A program made the position numbers and the translations under genes. From the NCBI GenBank assembly GCA_025149285.1, contig CP102274.1, positions 2,743,501 through 2,807,500 of the forward strand: a stretch of 64,000 bases of DNA, written 5' to 3'. A model generated the notes under the pieces. That model was not told where the DNA came from. It searched no databases and worked only from the letters and a program-made list of their open reading frames with translations. This stretch comes from Hungatella hathewayi. Its GTDB lineage: Bacteria > Bacillota > Clostridia > Lachnospirales > Lachnospiraceae. Shown one piece after another: positions 9,782 through 18,410 of this stretch; positions within the stretch are counted from its first letter, which is position 1, and each line of letters begins with the position of its first letter.

Positions 9782-11404
9782 ATGAATTTATACAGCATTA
9801 TTTTGGTGGACGACGAAGAAGAGGTCCGCAAGAGTATTATCAAACAGATCGACTGGGAATCAGCGGGATTTCAGGTGGTAGGGGATGCCGAGAACGGGGA
9901 GGACGCCTTAGAGAAGATCGAGGTTCTGGAGCCGGATGTGGTTCTGACCGATATCCGCATGCCTTATATGGACGGACTTACGCTGGCTGAGAAGATCCGG
10001 CAGAGATATCCATCCACGAAGGTGGTCATTTTCTCAGGCTATGACGACTTTGAATACGCGCAGAAGGCGATTAAGCTGAATGTGACCGAGTATATCCTAA
10101 AACCGGTAAATGTAGAGGAACTGACCTCTATCCTGAAGCGGATCAAATCCAACTTAGACGAGGAGATCGAAGAGAAGCGCAACGTCAGCCGGCTTCGTGA
10201 AAATTACAGAAAGAGCCTGCCGATTATCCGCGAGCAGTTTTTCAATGATATGGTGCACCGGAGGCTGGCGGATGATTTGATCGAGTCGAAGCTCAGAGAA
10301 TACGATATCCCGATTACGGGAGCCAGAAAATGGATTATCGCGGCCATCGATGTGGAAAAGAGCGATGACCGAAGCAAAAAGACGCTGTCACTCCACGAGG
10401 AGGAGGAACTGATTCCGATCTCTGTCATGCAGATTGTCCGGGAAAAGCTGAAAAGCTACTGCCGGTTCTCCTTATTCCAGTCCACAGCCGAAGCCGGGAT
10501 GGTGGTGATCGCGGCTCTTGACGATGACAATACGACGACTGGTCTCATCGATGTTCTGGGAGATATCTGCAAAGAGACAAAACGTATTCTGGAGGTTCCG
10601 GTCACCATCGGCATCGGCCACAGCGTTACCGGGCTTTCGAAGATCGCAGGGTCCTACCAGTCGGCGGTGGAAGCCCTGGGATACAAGGCGGTGGTGGGCA
10701 GCGGAATCACGATCTATATCAATGATATGGAGCCGGTGGGCAGCGGCAAACTGGAATTTGACAATTCGGACGAGTCTGATTTTATTTCTGCTGTCAAGTT
10801 CGGTCCGGATGAGAAGATTGAAGCCGTAATGGTCAGAATCTCCGGCAAGCTGGAATCGGCCAGGGTACATTACCGTCAGCAGCAGGTCTACGTGTTCGGC
10901 GTTTTAAATACCGTGATTCAGATGATTCAGCAGTATGACTTAAACCTGGAGGAGATTCTGGGCGGCGAGCTGGAATACTTAAGCGTGATAGACAAGCTTC
11001 AGAAGCGGGAGGAGTTTGGCGAGTGGCTGTTAAAGACGGCGCGCAAGATGAACCAGGCCATCAACCAGGAGCGTGATATGACGACGCGCCAGGTGATCCA
11101 GCAGGCCAAGCAGTATATCATGGACAACTATCAGAATCCGGATCTGTCCGTGGAGATGATCTGCCGCCATCTGCATATGAGTCCGGCTTATTTCTCAACC
11201 ATGTTTAAGAAGGAGACGGGCCAGGCCTACATTGCCTACCTGACGGAAATCCGCCTGAACAAAGCCGTGGAGCTGCTAAATAAGACCGACGACAAGACGT
11301 ATGTCATTGCTTCCAAGGTAGGGTATCAGGAACAGAACTATTTCAGTTACGTATTCAAGAAAAAATTTGGAGTGTCACCGACGAAATTTCGTGGAGCCAG
11401 ATAA
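9782..11404 (+). CDS. YesN-like response regulator with AraC-type DNA-binding domain
   Basis: 540-residue two-component regulator. The N-terminal receiver domain (about 1-120) shows the acidic pocket ILVDDEEEVR, phosphoacceptor aspartate in VVLTDIRMPYMDG and the lysine in YILKPVNVEEL. A middle region of ~300 residues is typical of YesN proteins. The C-terminal AraC/XylS double helix-turn-helix (about 435-538) has YFSTMFKKETGQAYIAYLTEIRLNKA (blocks YFSTMFKK and IRLNKAVELL) and ends with GYQEQNYFSYVFKKKFGVSPTKFR. It is followed without a gap by its kinase. Likely targets are the downstream galactose-type transport genes (inference from gene order). Confidence 0.94.
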   Translation: MNLYSIILVDDEEEVRKSIIKQIDWESAGFQVVGDAENGEDALEKIEVLEPDVVLTDIRMPYMDGLTLAEKIRQRYPSTKVVIFSGYDDFEYAQKAIKLNVTEYILKPVNVEELTSILKRIKSNLDEEIEEKRNVSRLRENYRKSLPIIREQFFNDMVHRRLADDLIESKLREYDIPITGARKWIIAAIDVEKSDDRSKKTLSLHEEEELIPISVMQIVREKLKSYCRFSLFQSTAEAGMVVIAALDDDNTTTGLIDVLGDICKETKRILEVPVTIGIGHSVTGLSKIAGSYQSAVEALGYKAVVGSGITIYINDMEPVGSGKLEFDNSDESDFISAVKFGPDEKIEAVMVRISGKLESARVHYRQQQVYVFGVLNTVIQMIQQYDLNLEEILGGELEYLSVIDKLQKREEFGEWLLKTARKMNQAINQERDMTTRQVIQQAKQYIMDNYQNPDLSVEMICRHLHMSPAYFSTMFKKETGQAYIAYLTEIRLNKAVELLNKTDDKTYVIASKVGYQEQNYFSYVFKKKFGVSPTKFRGAR

Positions 11405-13198
11405 ATGAATAAAAAGAAAAAAGGTAAAATTTTTCACAATAGCAGCATACGGTATACGATTTTTACGTATTTTACCGTGACCGCCCTGGCGGCCAGCTTA
11501 CTCATAACCTTTTCCATCTACCAGCGTCTGGCGAGCCAGGTGTCCGAGACGGTCATGGAAGAAAACCAGAGCCTGATCGGCCAGGTGGCGCGGTCCGTGG
11601 AGAACTATTTACGCACGGTCATGAAGCTGTCGGATTCCCTGTATTACGGCGCGGTCAAAAATGCGGATTTATCCTCGGAATCCATCAACAGCGAGATCAC
11701 CCTGCTGTACGATAACAATAAGGACAATGTGGACAACATCGCCCTGTTTTCCCAGGATGGAACCTTAAAAGAGGCGGTGCCTGCGGCCAGAATCAAGACG
11801 AATCTGGACGTGACCGGGGACAGCTGGTTTTCCAACGCACTGGAGAAGACGGAGAACCAGCATTTTTCCAATCCCCACGTCCAGTATATCTTTGACGGCA
11901 ATGAGAGCCAGTACCGCTGGGTGATCTCCCTGTCACGGGCCGTGGAGCTGACGGAAGGAACCTCGACGGCCCAGGGCGTGCTGCTGGTGGATCTAAGCTA
12001 CTCCAGCCTGGCGCATCTGTTTGACGGTGTGACCACAGGCACCGGCGGTTACGTCTATCTGATCAGCAATGACGGGGAGATTCTCTATCATCCGAAGATC
12101 CAGCTGATCGATTCCGGGCGGGTTGTGGAGAACAATCTGGCGGCAGCCGGATACAAGGATGGAAACCATCTGGAAAAGTTCGAGGGAAGAGAGCGGATCA
12201 TTACCGTGAAATCCATCGGCTATACCGGCTGGAAGGTGGTGGGAGTGACTCCGAAGAATGTGGTATCCTTAAATACCATCAAGACGAGGCTGTTCATTGT
12301 CTTTCTGATTACCCTGATTCTCTTTATTCTGACGCTGATAAACTCCTATATTTCGTCCAGAATCACCAACCCCATCAAGGAACTGGAAAAATCCGTGGGG
12401 TTTCTGGAGGAAGGCAATTTAGAGACTCCCGTATACATCGGTGGGTCCTATGAGATACAGCACCTGGGGACCTCCATCAACAGCATGGCCAGACAGATCC
12501 GGGTGCTGATGAACGATATTGTGACGGAGCATGAGGCCAAGAGAAAGCAGGAATTCGATATGCTGCAGTCCCAGATCAACCCCCATTTCCTCTATAACAC
12601 GCTGGACATTATCGTCTGGATGATAGAAAATGAGCAGAAAGCAGAGGCGGTTAAGGTAGTGACTGCGCTGGCCCGCTTCTTCCGCATCAGCTTAAGCAAG
12701 GGAAAGAGCATTATTACCGTCCGGGATGAGCTGGAACACGTCCGCAACTATTTAATGATCCAGCACATGCGCTTTAAGAACAAATTCTCCTACTATATCG
12801 ACGCTTCGGAGGACTGTATGGATCTGGCCAGCTTAAAGCTGATGCTTCAGCCGCTGGTGGAGAACGCGATCTACCATGGGATGGAATTTATGGACGGCGA
12901 CGGCGAGATCACCTTAAAGGTGTGGAAGGAAGAGGAGGATCTTTACTTCAGCGTGCGCGACAATGGCCTCGGCATGACTGCAGAGCAGGTGGAAAGCCTG
13001 TTTTCCGATTCGATCCATGTGACCTCCAAAAAGGGCTCCGGGATCGGCGTTAAAAATGTAAATGAACGGATCAAACTCTATTTTGGAGAGGAATACGGAC
13101 TGATGATCCATTCGGAACCGGACGAGGGAACGGAGATTACCATACATCTCCCGGCCGTTCCATACAGCAGGATTCTGACGGAGGGCGGGGGACTATGA
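11405..13198 (+). CDS. YesM-like sensor histidine kinase
   Basis: 597-residue membrane kinase paired with the preceding regulator; its ATG directly follows the regulator's TAA. Order: first membrane helix (about 17-40), extracytoplasmic Cache-like sensor (about 45-290, with GTGGYVYLISNDGEILYHP blocks), second helix (about 297-320), HAMP linker (ITNPIKELEKSV), LytS/YesM-type kinase domain with the phosphoacceptor histidine in QINPHFLYNTLD, and an HATPase domain with N-box LVENAIYHG, G1 DNGLGM and G2 GSGIGVKN. It overlaps the next gene, a membrane-anchored sugar-binding protein that could deliver ligand information to its sensor domain. Confidence 0.94.
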   Translation: MNKKKKGKIFHNSSIRYTIFTYFTVTALAASLLITFSIYQRLASQVSETVMEENQSLIGQVARSVENYLRTVMKLSDSLYYGAVKNADLSSESINSEITLLYDNNKDNVDNIALFSQDGTLKEAVPAARIKTNLDVTGDSWFSNALEKTENQHFSNPHVQYIFDGNESQYRWVISLSRAVELTEGTSTAQGVLLVDLSYSSLAHLFDGVTTGTGGYVYLISNDGEILYHPKIQLIDSGRVVENNLAAAGYKDGNHLEKFEGRERIITVKSIGYTGWKVVGVTPKNVVSLNTIKTRLFIVFLITLILFILTLINSYISSRITNPIKELEKSVGFLEEGNLETPVYIGGSYEIQHLGTSINSMARQIRVLMNDIVTEHEAKRKQEFDMLQSQINPHFLYNTLDIIVWMIENEQKAEAVKVVTALARFFRISLSKGKSIITVRDELEHVRNYLMIQHMRFKNKFSYYIDASEDCMDLASLKLMLQPLVENAIYHGMEFMDGDGEITLKVWKEEEDLYFSVRDNGLGMTAEQVESLFSDSIHVTSKKGSGIGVKNVNERIKLYFGEEYGLMIHSEPDEGTEITIHLPAVPYSRILTEGGGL

Positions 13199-14202
13199 AA
13201 ATGACAAGGCAGGAAAAGATTATATGGAGTCTGTTTGCAGGAGTGCTGATCCTTCTGTTTCTGCTGTCCTCCACCGATTTGATTATTAAGGAGAAGAAGA
13301 CGGAGATCTATCCGGTGTCTGTCATTATCGGGGAAACAACGGATGATTACTACACGAACTTCCGCAAGGGCGTGGATAAGGCCGCGGATGAGTACAACGT
13401 GGATGTCAACTTCATCACGCTGTATGAAAAGGGGGATGTCACAGAGCAGATGGAGCTTTTAAAGCGCGAGATCGACGATGGGGCAAAGGCGGTGGTGCTG
13501 GTGCCCTTAAAGCAGAAGGAGTGCAGTGAAATACTGGACGGAATGGTTCTGGCCAGCCCTCTGATCGTTATGGGAACTATCTTTCCGGGCGACTGGGGAA
13601 TGACCGGTATCTCGCAGGACTGTCAGGAAGCGGGAAAAATGCTGGGGGAAGCCATCGCGGCGGAAAATACTCCGGACAAGCCGGTGTTCCTATTTTCGGA
13701 GGGGCTGGAGTATGGCTATAACCGGGACGTGTACGACGGACTTCTGGGCGTGCTCTCCCGGGCGGGGTTCCAGCTTCATCTCTACGAGATGGATAAGAGC
13801 GGCATCACAGAGCCTGATGCAGCGGAGAATGGGGAAATCTTCCGCCGGATTATGGAAGAAACTGTATATCCGGGCGGGGAAGCCGTAATCGCAGCGCTGG
13901 ATGTAAAGAGCCTGGACATAACCGCTGACATCATAGCCGGAAGCCCGGCCTATGGAAGATACCTTCCGCGTCTGTACGGCTTCGGCAGCACCACAAAAAT
14001 ATTAAATCAGATGGACCGCGGAGTGATCAAAGGCCTTGTCGTTACCAACCAGTTCGATGCCGGATATTTAAGCATTGTGAAGGCAGTGGAGGCGATCGAA
14101 AAGCGCGGTGACCGGGAGCAGATCAAACTGGAATCGTATTACATCGAGAAAGAAGACTTGAAAAAAACACATTTTGAGAAGATTCTTTATCCGATCGAGT
14201 AA
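13195..14202 (+). CDS. Membrane-anchored periplasmic-binding-protein-like sugar sensor
   Basis: 335-residue type-1 periplasmic binding protein with one N-terminal hydrophobic segment (about residues 10-29, IIWSLFAGVLILLFLLSS) and no lipobox cysteine, so it appears held in the membrane rather than lipid-modified. The rest is a RbsB/YtfQ-like fold (VSVIIGETTDDYYTNFRKG at the first strand, late strand LYGFGSTTKILNQMDRG). Its ATG overlaps the kinase stop (ATGA). This order of regulator, kinase and anchored binding protein resembles the XylFII-LytS-YesN three-component sugar sensors of clostridia, so I infer a sensing role rather than transport. The ligand is unknown. Confidence 0.8.
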   Translation: MKMTRQEKIIWSLFAGVLILLFLLSSTDLIIKEKKTEIYPVSVIIGETTDDYYTNFRKGVDKAADEYNVDVNFITLYEKGDVTEQMELLKREIDDGAKAVVLVPLKQKECSEILDGMVLASPLIVMGTIFPGDWGMTGISQDCQEAGKMLGEAIAAENTPDKPVFLFSEGLEYGYNRDVYDGLLGVLSRAGFQLHLYEMDKSGITEPDAAENGEIFRRIMEETVYPGGEAVIAALDVKSLDITADIIAGSPAYGRYLPRLYGFGSTTKILNQMDRGVIKGLVVTNQFDAGYLSIVKAVEAIEKRGDREQIKLESYYIEKEDLKKTHFEKILYPIE

Positions 14203-14218
14203 ATCAGCGGAGGGGCAG

Positions 14219-15250
14219 ATGAAAAAGAACTATTTATTATTTGCAGCACTGGCGGCCGCCTTTCTCCTTGCGGCCGGCTGTATCGTTTTTCAGAACCGGA
14301 GTCATGAGGAACGGGAAGAGAAAAAGACGCTCCGGGTCGGCGTGACTCTGTACCGGGGGGATGATTCCTTTATCAACAATCTCTGCGGAAAGATGGAGGA
14401 GAAGGCGAAGAGCTATGAGAAGGAGACGGGAGTCAAGGTGATTCTCGATGTCGTGGATGGAAAAGGCAGTCAGAACACGCAGAACAGCCAGGTGGACCGG
14501 TTTATCTCCCTGGGAGTGGACGTGATCTGCGTCAATATGGTGGACCGCTCGGCGGCCTCCTACATCATAAGCAGGGCCATGGAGGGCGATATCCCTGTGG
14601 TGTTTTTCAACCGGGAGCCGGTGGAGGAGGACATGAACCGGTGGGAAAAGCTGTACTATGTGGGGGAAAACGCCAAAGAATCCGCGGTTCTGCAGGGGAA
14701 TATTCTGGTGGAGGCCTATAAAAAGGACCCTGCTTCCCTGGATTTAAACGGAGACGGAAAGGTGAGCTATGTGCTTCTGGAGGGGGAGACGAGCCATCAG
14801 GATTCGCTGATCAGGACGGAATGGTCGATCCAGACTCTAAAGGATGGCGGAGTGCCGCTCGAAAAGATCACCGGGGGGATTGGAAACTGGGAGAAGAGCC
14901 AGGGGTCCGCGTGGATGGAGAAGTGGCTCGATGAGTATCCGGACGAAATCGAACTCGTTATCAGCAATAATGACGACATGGCGCTTGGCGCGGCGGAGGC
15001 ACTGGAGAGGAAGAAAATCACGAGGCCCATCAAGATTGTCGGGATAGACGGAACACCCCAGGGAGTGGAAGGACTTAAGTCGGGAAAGCTTTTCGGAACT
15101 GTCCAGTGTGACAGCGATGAGTACGGAAGCGTGATGTTCCAGATAGCCGCCGCAGCCGGACTTGGGCAGAATGTACAGGAAATTGTGAGTTTGGAAGATG
15201 GAAAATACTATAATTGCAGGCAGACTGCACTAACAGCCGGGGAAAATTAG
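14219..15250 (+). CDS. Galactose-type sugar-binding lipoprotein (MglB-like, normal domain order)
   Basis: 343-residue lipoprotein with lipobox LAAGC (about residue 21). It follows the MglB order: first strand LRVGVTLYRGDDSFINN, NMVDRSAASYIISRAMEGD, then VVFFNREP, an EF-hand-like calcium loop DLNGDGKVSY, ISNNDDMALGAAEAL and IVGIDGTPQG. The start at 14219 has GGAGGGG about 5 nt upstream; an in-frame upstream ATG at 14174 lies inside the previous gene. The usual GH.D..R sugar contact is changed to TSHQDSLIRT, so key residues are kept. It sits between the sensory module and the transporter and could serve either. It is the useful in-locus reference for the permuted protein next to it. Confidence 0.88.
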   Translation: MKKNYLLFAALAAAFLLAAGCIVFQNRSHEEREEKKTLRVGVTLYRGDDSFINNLCGKMEEKAKSYEKETGVKVILDVVDGKGSQNTQNSQVDRFISLGVDVICVNMVDRSAASYIISRAMEGDIPVVFFNREPVEEDMNRWEKLYYVGENAKESAVLQGNILVEAYKKDPASLDLNGDGKVSYVLLEGETSHQDSLIRTEWSIQTLKDGGVPLEKITGGIGNWEKSQGSAWMEKWLDEYPDEIELVISNNDDMALGAAEALERKKITRPIKIVGIDGTPQGVEGLKSGKLFGTVQCDSDEYGSVMFQIAAAAGLGQNVQEIVSLEDGKYYNCRQTALTAGEN

Positions 15251-15365
15251 AGGACGTTGTGCATGTTGCGCTTGAAAACGGAAAAAAACAGGGAAAAAAT
15301 ACGAAATCTAAGAAATTCTATATAAAAGCGAAAAAAATCATATGGAAATGTGCCCAAAATAAAGA

Positions 15366-15371
15366 TATAAT
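15366..15371 (+). promoter_or_regulatory. Candidate -10 box for the mgl-type transporter genes
   Basis: A perfect TATAAT lies 66 bp before the binding-protein start. The -35 position at 17-bp spacing reads TGGAAA, a weak match, as expected for a promoter that needs an activator such as the upstream YesN-like regulator. The 187-bp gap after the previous gene is AT-rich. Confidence 0.45.
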
Positions 15372-15436
15372 ATGGGTGTCGATGAGAGAAAATGACGAAT
15401 CGGCAAATACTATACTATATCTAGGGAGGATTTATC

Positions 15437-16786
15437 ATGAGATTACTCAAAAAAGTAGTAGCAGTAGGTATGGCGTCCACAATGGTATTCACCATAGCAG
15501 GATGCGGCTCCAAGACAACAGAAACTACGGCAGCTCCGGCAGAGACGACAGCAGCTGCAGCAGAAACCACAGCAGCAGGAGAGACGACAGCGGCAGCAGC
15601 AGAAACGAAGGATCCTAACGCCAAGGTAGAAAACAAGGATAAACCTTTAGTATGGTTTAACCGTCAGCCATCCAGCAGTGCCACAGGCCAGCTTGACATG
15701 ACGGCGTTAAACTACAACAAGGATACCTACTACGTAGGATTCGATGCCAATCAGGGTGCAGAACTTCAGGGTACCATGGTAAAAGACTACATCGAGAAAA
15801 ATATTGATTCCATTGACCGCAACGGTGACGGCATTATCGGTTACGTTCTGGCTATCGGCGACATCGGACATAATGACTCGATCGCACGTACAAGAGGCGT
15901 TCGTAAGGCACTTGGAACGGCAGTAGAGAAAGACGGCAACATCAACAGCGATCCGATTGGTACCAATACAGACGGCACCTCCACTATCGTACAGGATGGA
16001 AAGATTGAAGTAAACGGAAAGAGCTACATCGTTCGTGAGCTTGCTTCTCAGGAAATGAAGAACTCTGCAGGTGCTACATGGGATGCAGCTACGGCAGGAA
16101 ACGGAATTGGTACATGGGCTTCTTCTTTTGGCGATCAGATCGATATCGTAGCTTCCAATAACGACGGTATGGGCATGTCCATGTTCAATGCATGGTCAAA
16201 GGACAACAACGTTCCTACATTTGGTTACGATGCGAACAGTGATGCAGTAGCAGCGATCGCAGAAGGCTACGGCGGAACCATCAGCCAGCATGCAGACGTA
16301 CAGGCATACTTAACACTCCGCGTTCTCCGCAACGCTCTTGACGGAGTTGATATCAACACCGGTATCAGCACAGCAGACGACGCAGGCAACGTTCTGAGTG
16401 ATGACGTATACGTATATAAAGCAGACGAACGTTCCTACTACGCATTGAATGTAGCCGTTACATCTGACAACTATCAGGATTTCATGGATTCCACCATGGT
16501 TTACGCTCCTGTATCAAACCAGCTTGATGAGAGTGCTCATCCGACAAAGAATGTATGGCTGAATATCTACAACTCTGCTGATAACTTCTTAGGCTCTACA
16601 TATCAGCCGCTTCTTCAGAAATACGATAAGCTTCTGAACCTGAAGGTTGATTACATCGGCGGCGATGGCCAGACAGAGTCCAATATCACAAACCGTCTTG
16701 GAAATCCGAGCCAGTATGATGCATTTGCCATCAACATGGTTAAGACAGACAATGCAGCTTCTTACACATCTTTACTTGATCAGTAA
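15437..16786 (+). CDS. Circularly permuted galactose-binding lipoprotein (MglB homologue)
   Basis: 449-residue lipoprotein with lipobox cysteine C23 (TIAGCGSK) and a threonine/alanine-rich linker to about residue 65. The mature fold begins at residues 69-78, KPLVWFNRQP, which corresponds to the middle of MglB (VPVVFFNKEP). It runs through the calcium loop DRNGDGIIGY (127-136), GHNDSIARTR with H145/D147/R151, W215, SNNDGMG, YDANSD with D265, to the ancestral C-terminus (337-351). A linker of about 20 residues leads to the ancestral N-terminus, NVWLNIYNSADNF (372-384, with D382 and F384). The chain ends at NMVKTDNAASYTSLLDQ, exactly where the first segment began. All sugar-contact positions known from E. 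coli MglB seem present. It is the likely binding protein for the ATPase and permease that follow. Confidence 0.88.
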   Translation: MRLLKKVVAVGMASTMVFTIAGCGSKTTETTAAPAETTAAAAETTAAGETTAAAAETKDPNAKVENKDKPLVWFNRQPSSSATGQLDMTALNYNKDTYYVGFDANQGAELQGTMVKDYIEKNIDSIDRNGDGIIGYVLAIGDIGHNDSIARTRGVRKALGTAVEKDGNINSDPIGTNTDGTSTIVQDGKIEVNGKSYIVRELASQEMKNSAGATWDAATAGNGIGTWASSFGDQIDIVASNNDGMGMSMFNAWSKDNNVPTFGYDANSDAVAAIAEGYGGTISQHADVQAYLTLRVLRNALDGVDINTGISTADDAGNVLSDDVYVYKADERSYYALNVAVTSDNYQDFMDSTMVYAPVSNQLDESAHPTKNVWLNIYNSADNFLGSTYQPLLQKYDKLLNLKVDYIGGDGQTESNITNRLGNPSQYDAFAINMVKTDNAASYTSLLDQ

Positions 16787-16816
16787 TATCCAGTAAAATT
16801 TAAGAATAGCAGGCGA

Positions 16817-16840
16817 TCAGGGAGAAGAAATTCTCCCTGA
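16817..16840 (+). other. Intercistronic stem-loop between binding protein and ATPase
   Basis: A 10-bp perfect stem TCAGGGAGAA/TTCTCCCTGA closes a GAAA tetraloop and is followed by AAAACC, not a T run. It is therefore more likely an mRNA-stabilising hairpin that raises binding-protein mRNA above transporter mRNA than a terminator. A comparable hairpin follows the binding protein at 45463. Confidence 0.6.
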
Positions 16841-16889
16841 AAACCTCTTATGATAATCAGGCGTTTATATAAGCAGAGGAGTAAAAATA

Positions 16890-18398
16890 ATGGCAGATAA
16901 GAAAGATGAAATCGTCTTATCAATACGCGGAATGAGCAAGTCCTTTGGCCGAAACCGAGTTCTGGACCATATCAATCTGGATGTGAAGCGCGGAACCGTT
17001 ATGGGGCTTATGGGTGAGAACGGCGCCGGTAAGTCCACCATGATGAAGTGCCTGTTTGGTACTTACCAGAAGGACGAGGGCAATATCTTCTTAAAGGGGA
17101 AGGAAGTAAGCTTCTCCGGACCAAAGGATGCCCTTGAAAACGGTATTGCAATGGTTCACCAGGAGCTCAACCAGTGTCTGGAAAGGAATGTCATTGACAA
17201 CCTCTTCCTTGGACGCTATCCGGTCAATTCCATGGGTGTAGTTGATGAAGGCAGAATGAAAAAGGAAGCTTCCGAGCTTTTCAGAAAGCTGGGCATGACC
17301 GTCAATCTCACTCAGCCTATGCGGAATATGTCTGTATCCCAAAGGCAGATGTGTGAAATCGCCAAAGCGATTTCCTATAATTCCCAGGTGATAGTTCTTG
17401 ATGAGCCCACATCCTCTCTGACGGTACAGGAAGTGGATAAACTCTTCGAGATGATGAGAATGTTAAAGGAACAGGGGATTGCCCTGATCTACATTTCTCA
17501 TAAGATGGATGAAATTTTTGAGATTTGTGATGAGATATCAGTGCTTCGTGACGGCAATCTGGTTATGACGAAGAGCACGAAGGATGCGAATATGAACGAA
17601 CTGATATCGGCCATGGTCGGACGTTCCCTTGACAACCGGTTTCCGCCGGTTGACAACACTCCAAAGGATGTCGTTCTGTCCATTCAGCATCTGTCCACGA
17701 AGTTTGAACCTCATTTACAGGACGTTACGTTTGATGTAAAAGAAGGGGAAATCTTCGGATTGTACGGCCTGGTAGGCGCAGGGCGTACGGAGCTTCTGGA
17801 AACGATCTTCGGTGTCCGCACCAGAGCGGCAGGGCGTGTCTATTTCCATAACCGTCTTATGAATTTCAGCAGTGCAAAGGAAGCCATGGAACACGGATTT
17901 GCCATGATTACCGAAGAACGAAAGGCAAACGGGCTTTTTTTGAAGGGTGATCTTACATTTAATACAACCATTGCAAATCTGAATCAGTATAAGTCCGGAC
18001 TGGCGCTTTCTGACGCAAAGATGATAAAAGCGACCGCCAACGAAATCAAGATCATGCACACCAAGTGTATGGGGCCTGACGATATGATTTCAAGCCTTTC
18101 CGGAGGAAACCAGCAGAAGGTGATTTTTGGAAAATGGCTGGAGCGCGGGCCGCAGGTTTTCATGATGGATGAACCTACAAGAGGAATCGACGTTGGCGCA
18201 AAATACGAAATATATGAGCTGATCATCAATATGGCGAAGCAGGGAAAGACAATCATTGTTGTTTCCTCTGAGATGCCGGAGATTCTGGGAATAACGAACC
18301 GTATTGGTGTTATGTCCAATGGACGGCTGTCTGGAATTGTGAATACGAAAGAGACAAACCAGGAAGAGCTTTTGAGACTCAGTGCAAAATACCTATAA
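16890..18398 (+). CDS. Sugar ABC transporter ATP-binding protein, MglA/RbsA type
   Basis: 502-residue ATPase with two fused nucleotide-binding domains, as in MglA, RbsA and XylG. The first domain has Walker A GENGAGKST and Walker B VIVLDEPTSSLT; the second has the degenerate Walker-A region GLVGAGRTELLE, the signature LSGGNQQKVIFGKWL and MMDEPTRGIDVGAKYE. The length is standard. It follows the permuted binding protein and precedes the permease, the usual mglB-mglA-mglC order, so galactose or a galactoside is the best guess for the substrate. Confidence 0.93.
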   Translation: MADKKDEIVLSIRGMSKSFGRNRVLDHINLDVKRGTVMGLMGENGAGKSTMMKCLFGTYQKDEGNIFLKGKEVSFSGPKDALENGIAMVHQELNQCLERNVIDNLFLGRYPVNSMGVVDEGRMKKEASELFRKLGMTVNLTQPMRNMSVSQRQMCEIAKAISYNSQVIVLDEPTSSLTVQEVDKLFEMMRMLKEQGIALIYISHKMDEIFEICDEISVLRDGNLVMTKSTKDANMNELISAMVGRSLDNRFPPVDNTPKDVVLSIQHLSTKFEPHLQDVTFDVKEGEIFGLYGLVGAGRTELLETIFGVRTRAAGRVYFHNRLMNFSSAKEAMEHGFAMITEERKANGLFLKGDLTFNTTIANLNQYKSGLALSDAKMIKATANEIKIMHTKCMGPDDMISSLSGGNQQKVIFGKWLERGPQVFMMDEPTRGIDVGAKYEIYELIINMAKQGKTIIVVSSEMPEILGITNRIGVMSNGRLSGIVNTKETNQEELLRLSAKYL

Positions 18399-18410
18399 CA
18401 GGGGAGATGG

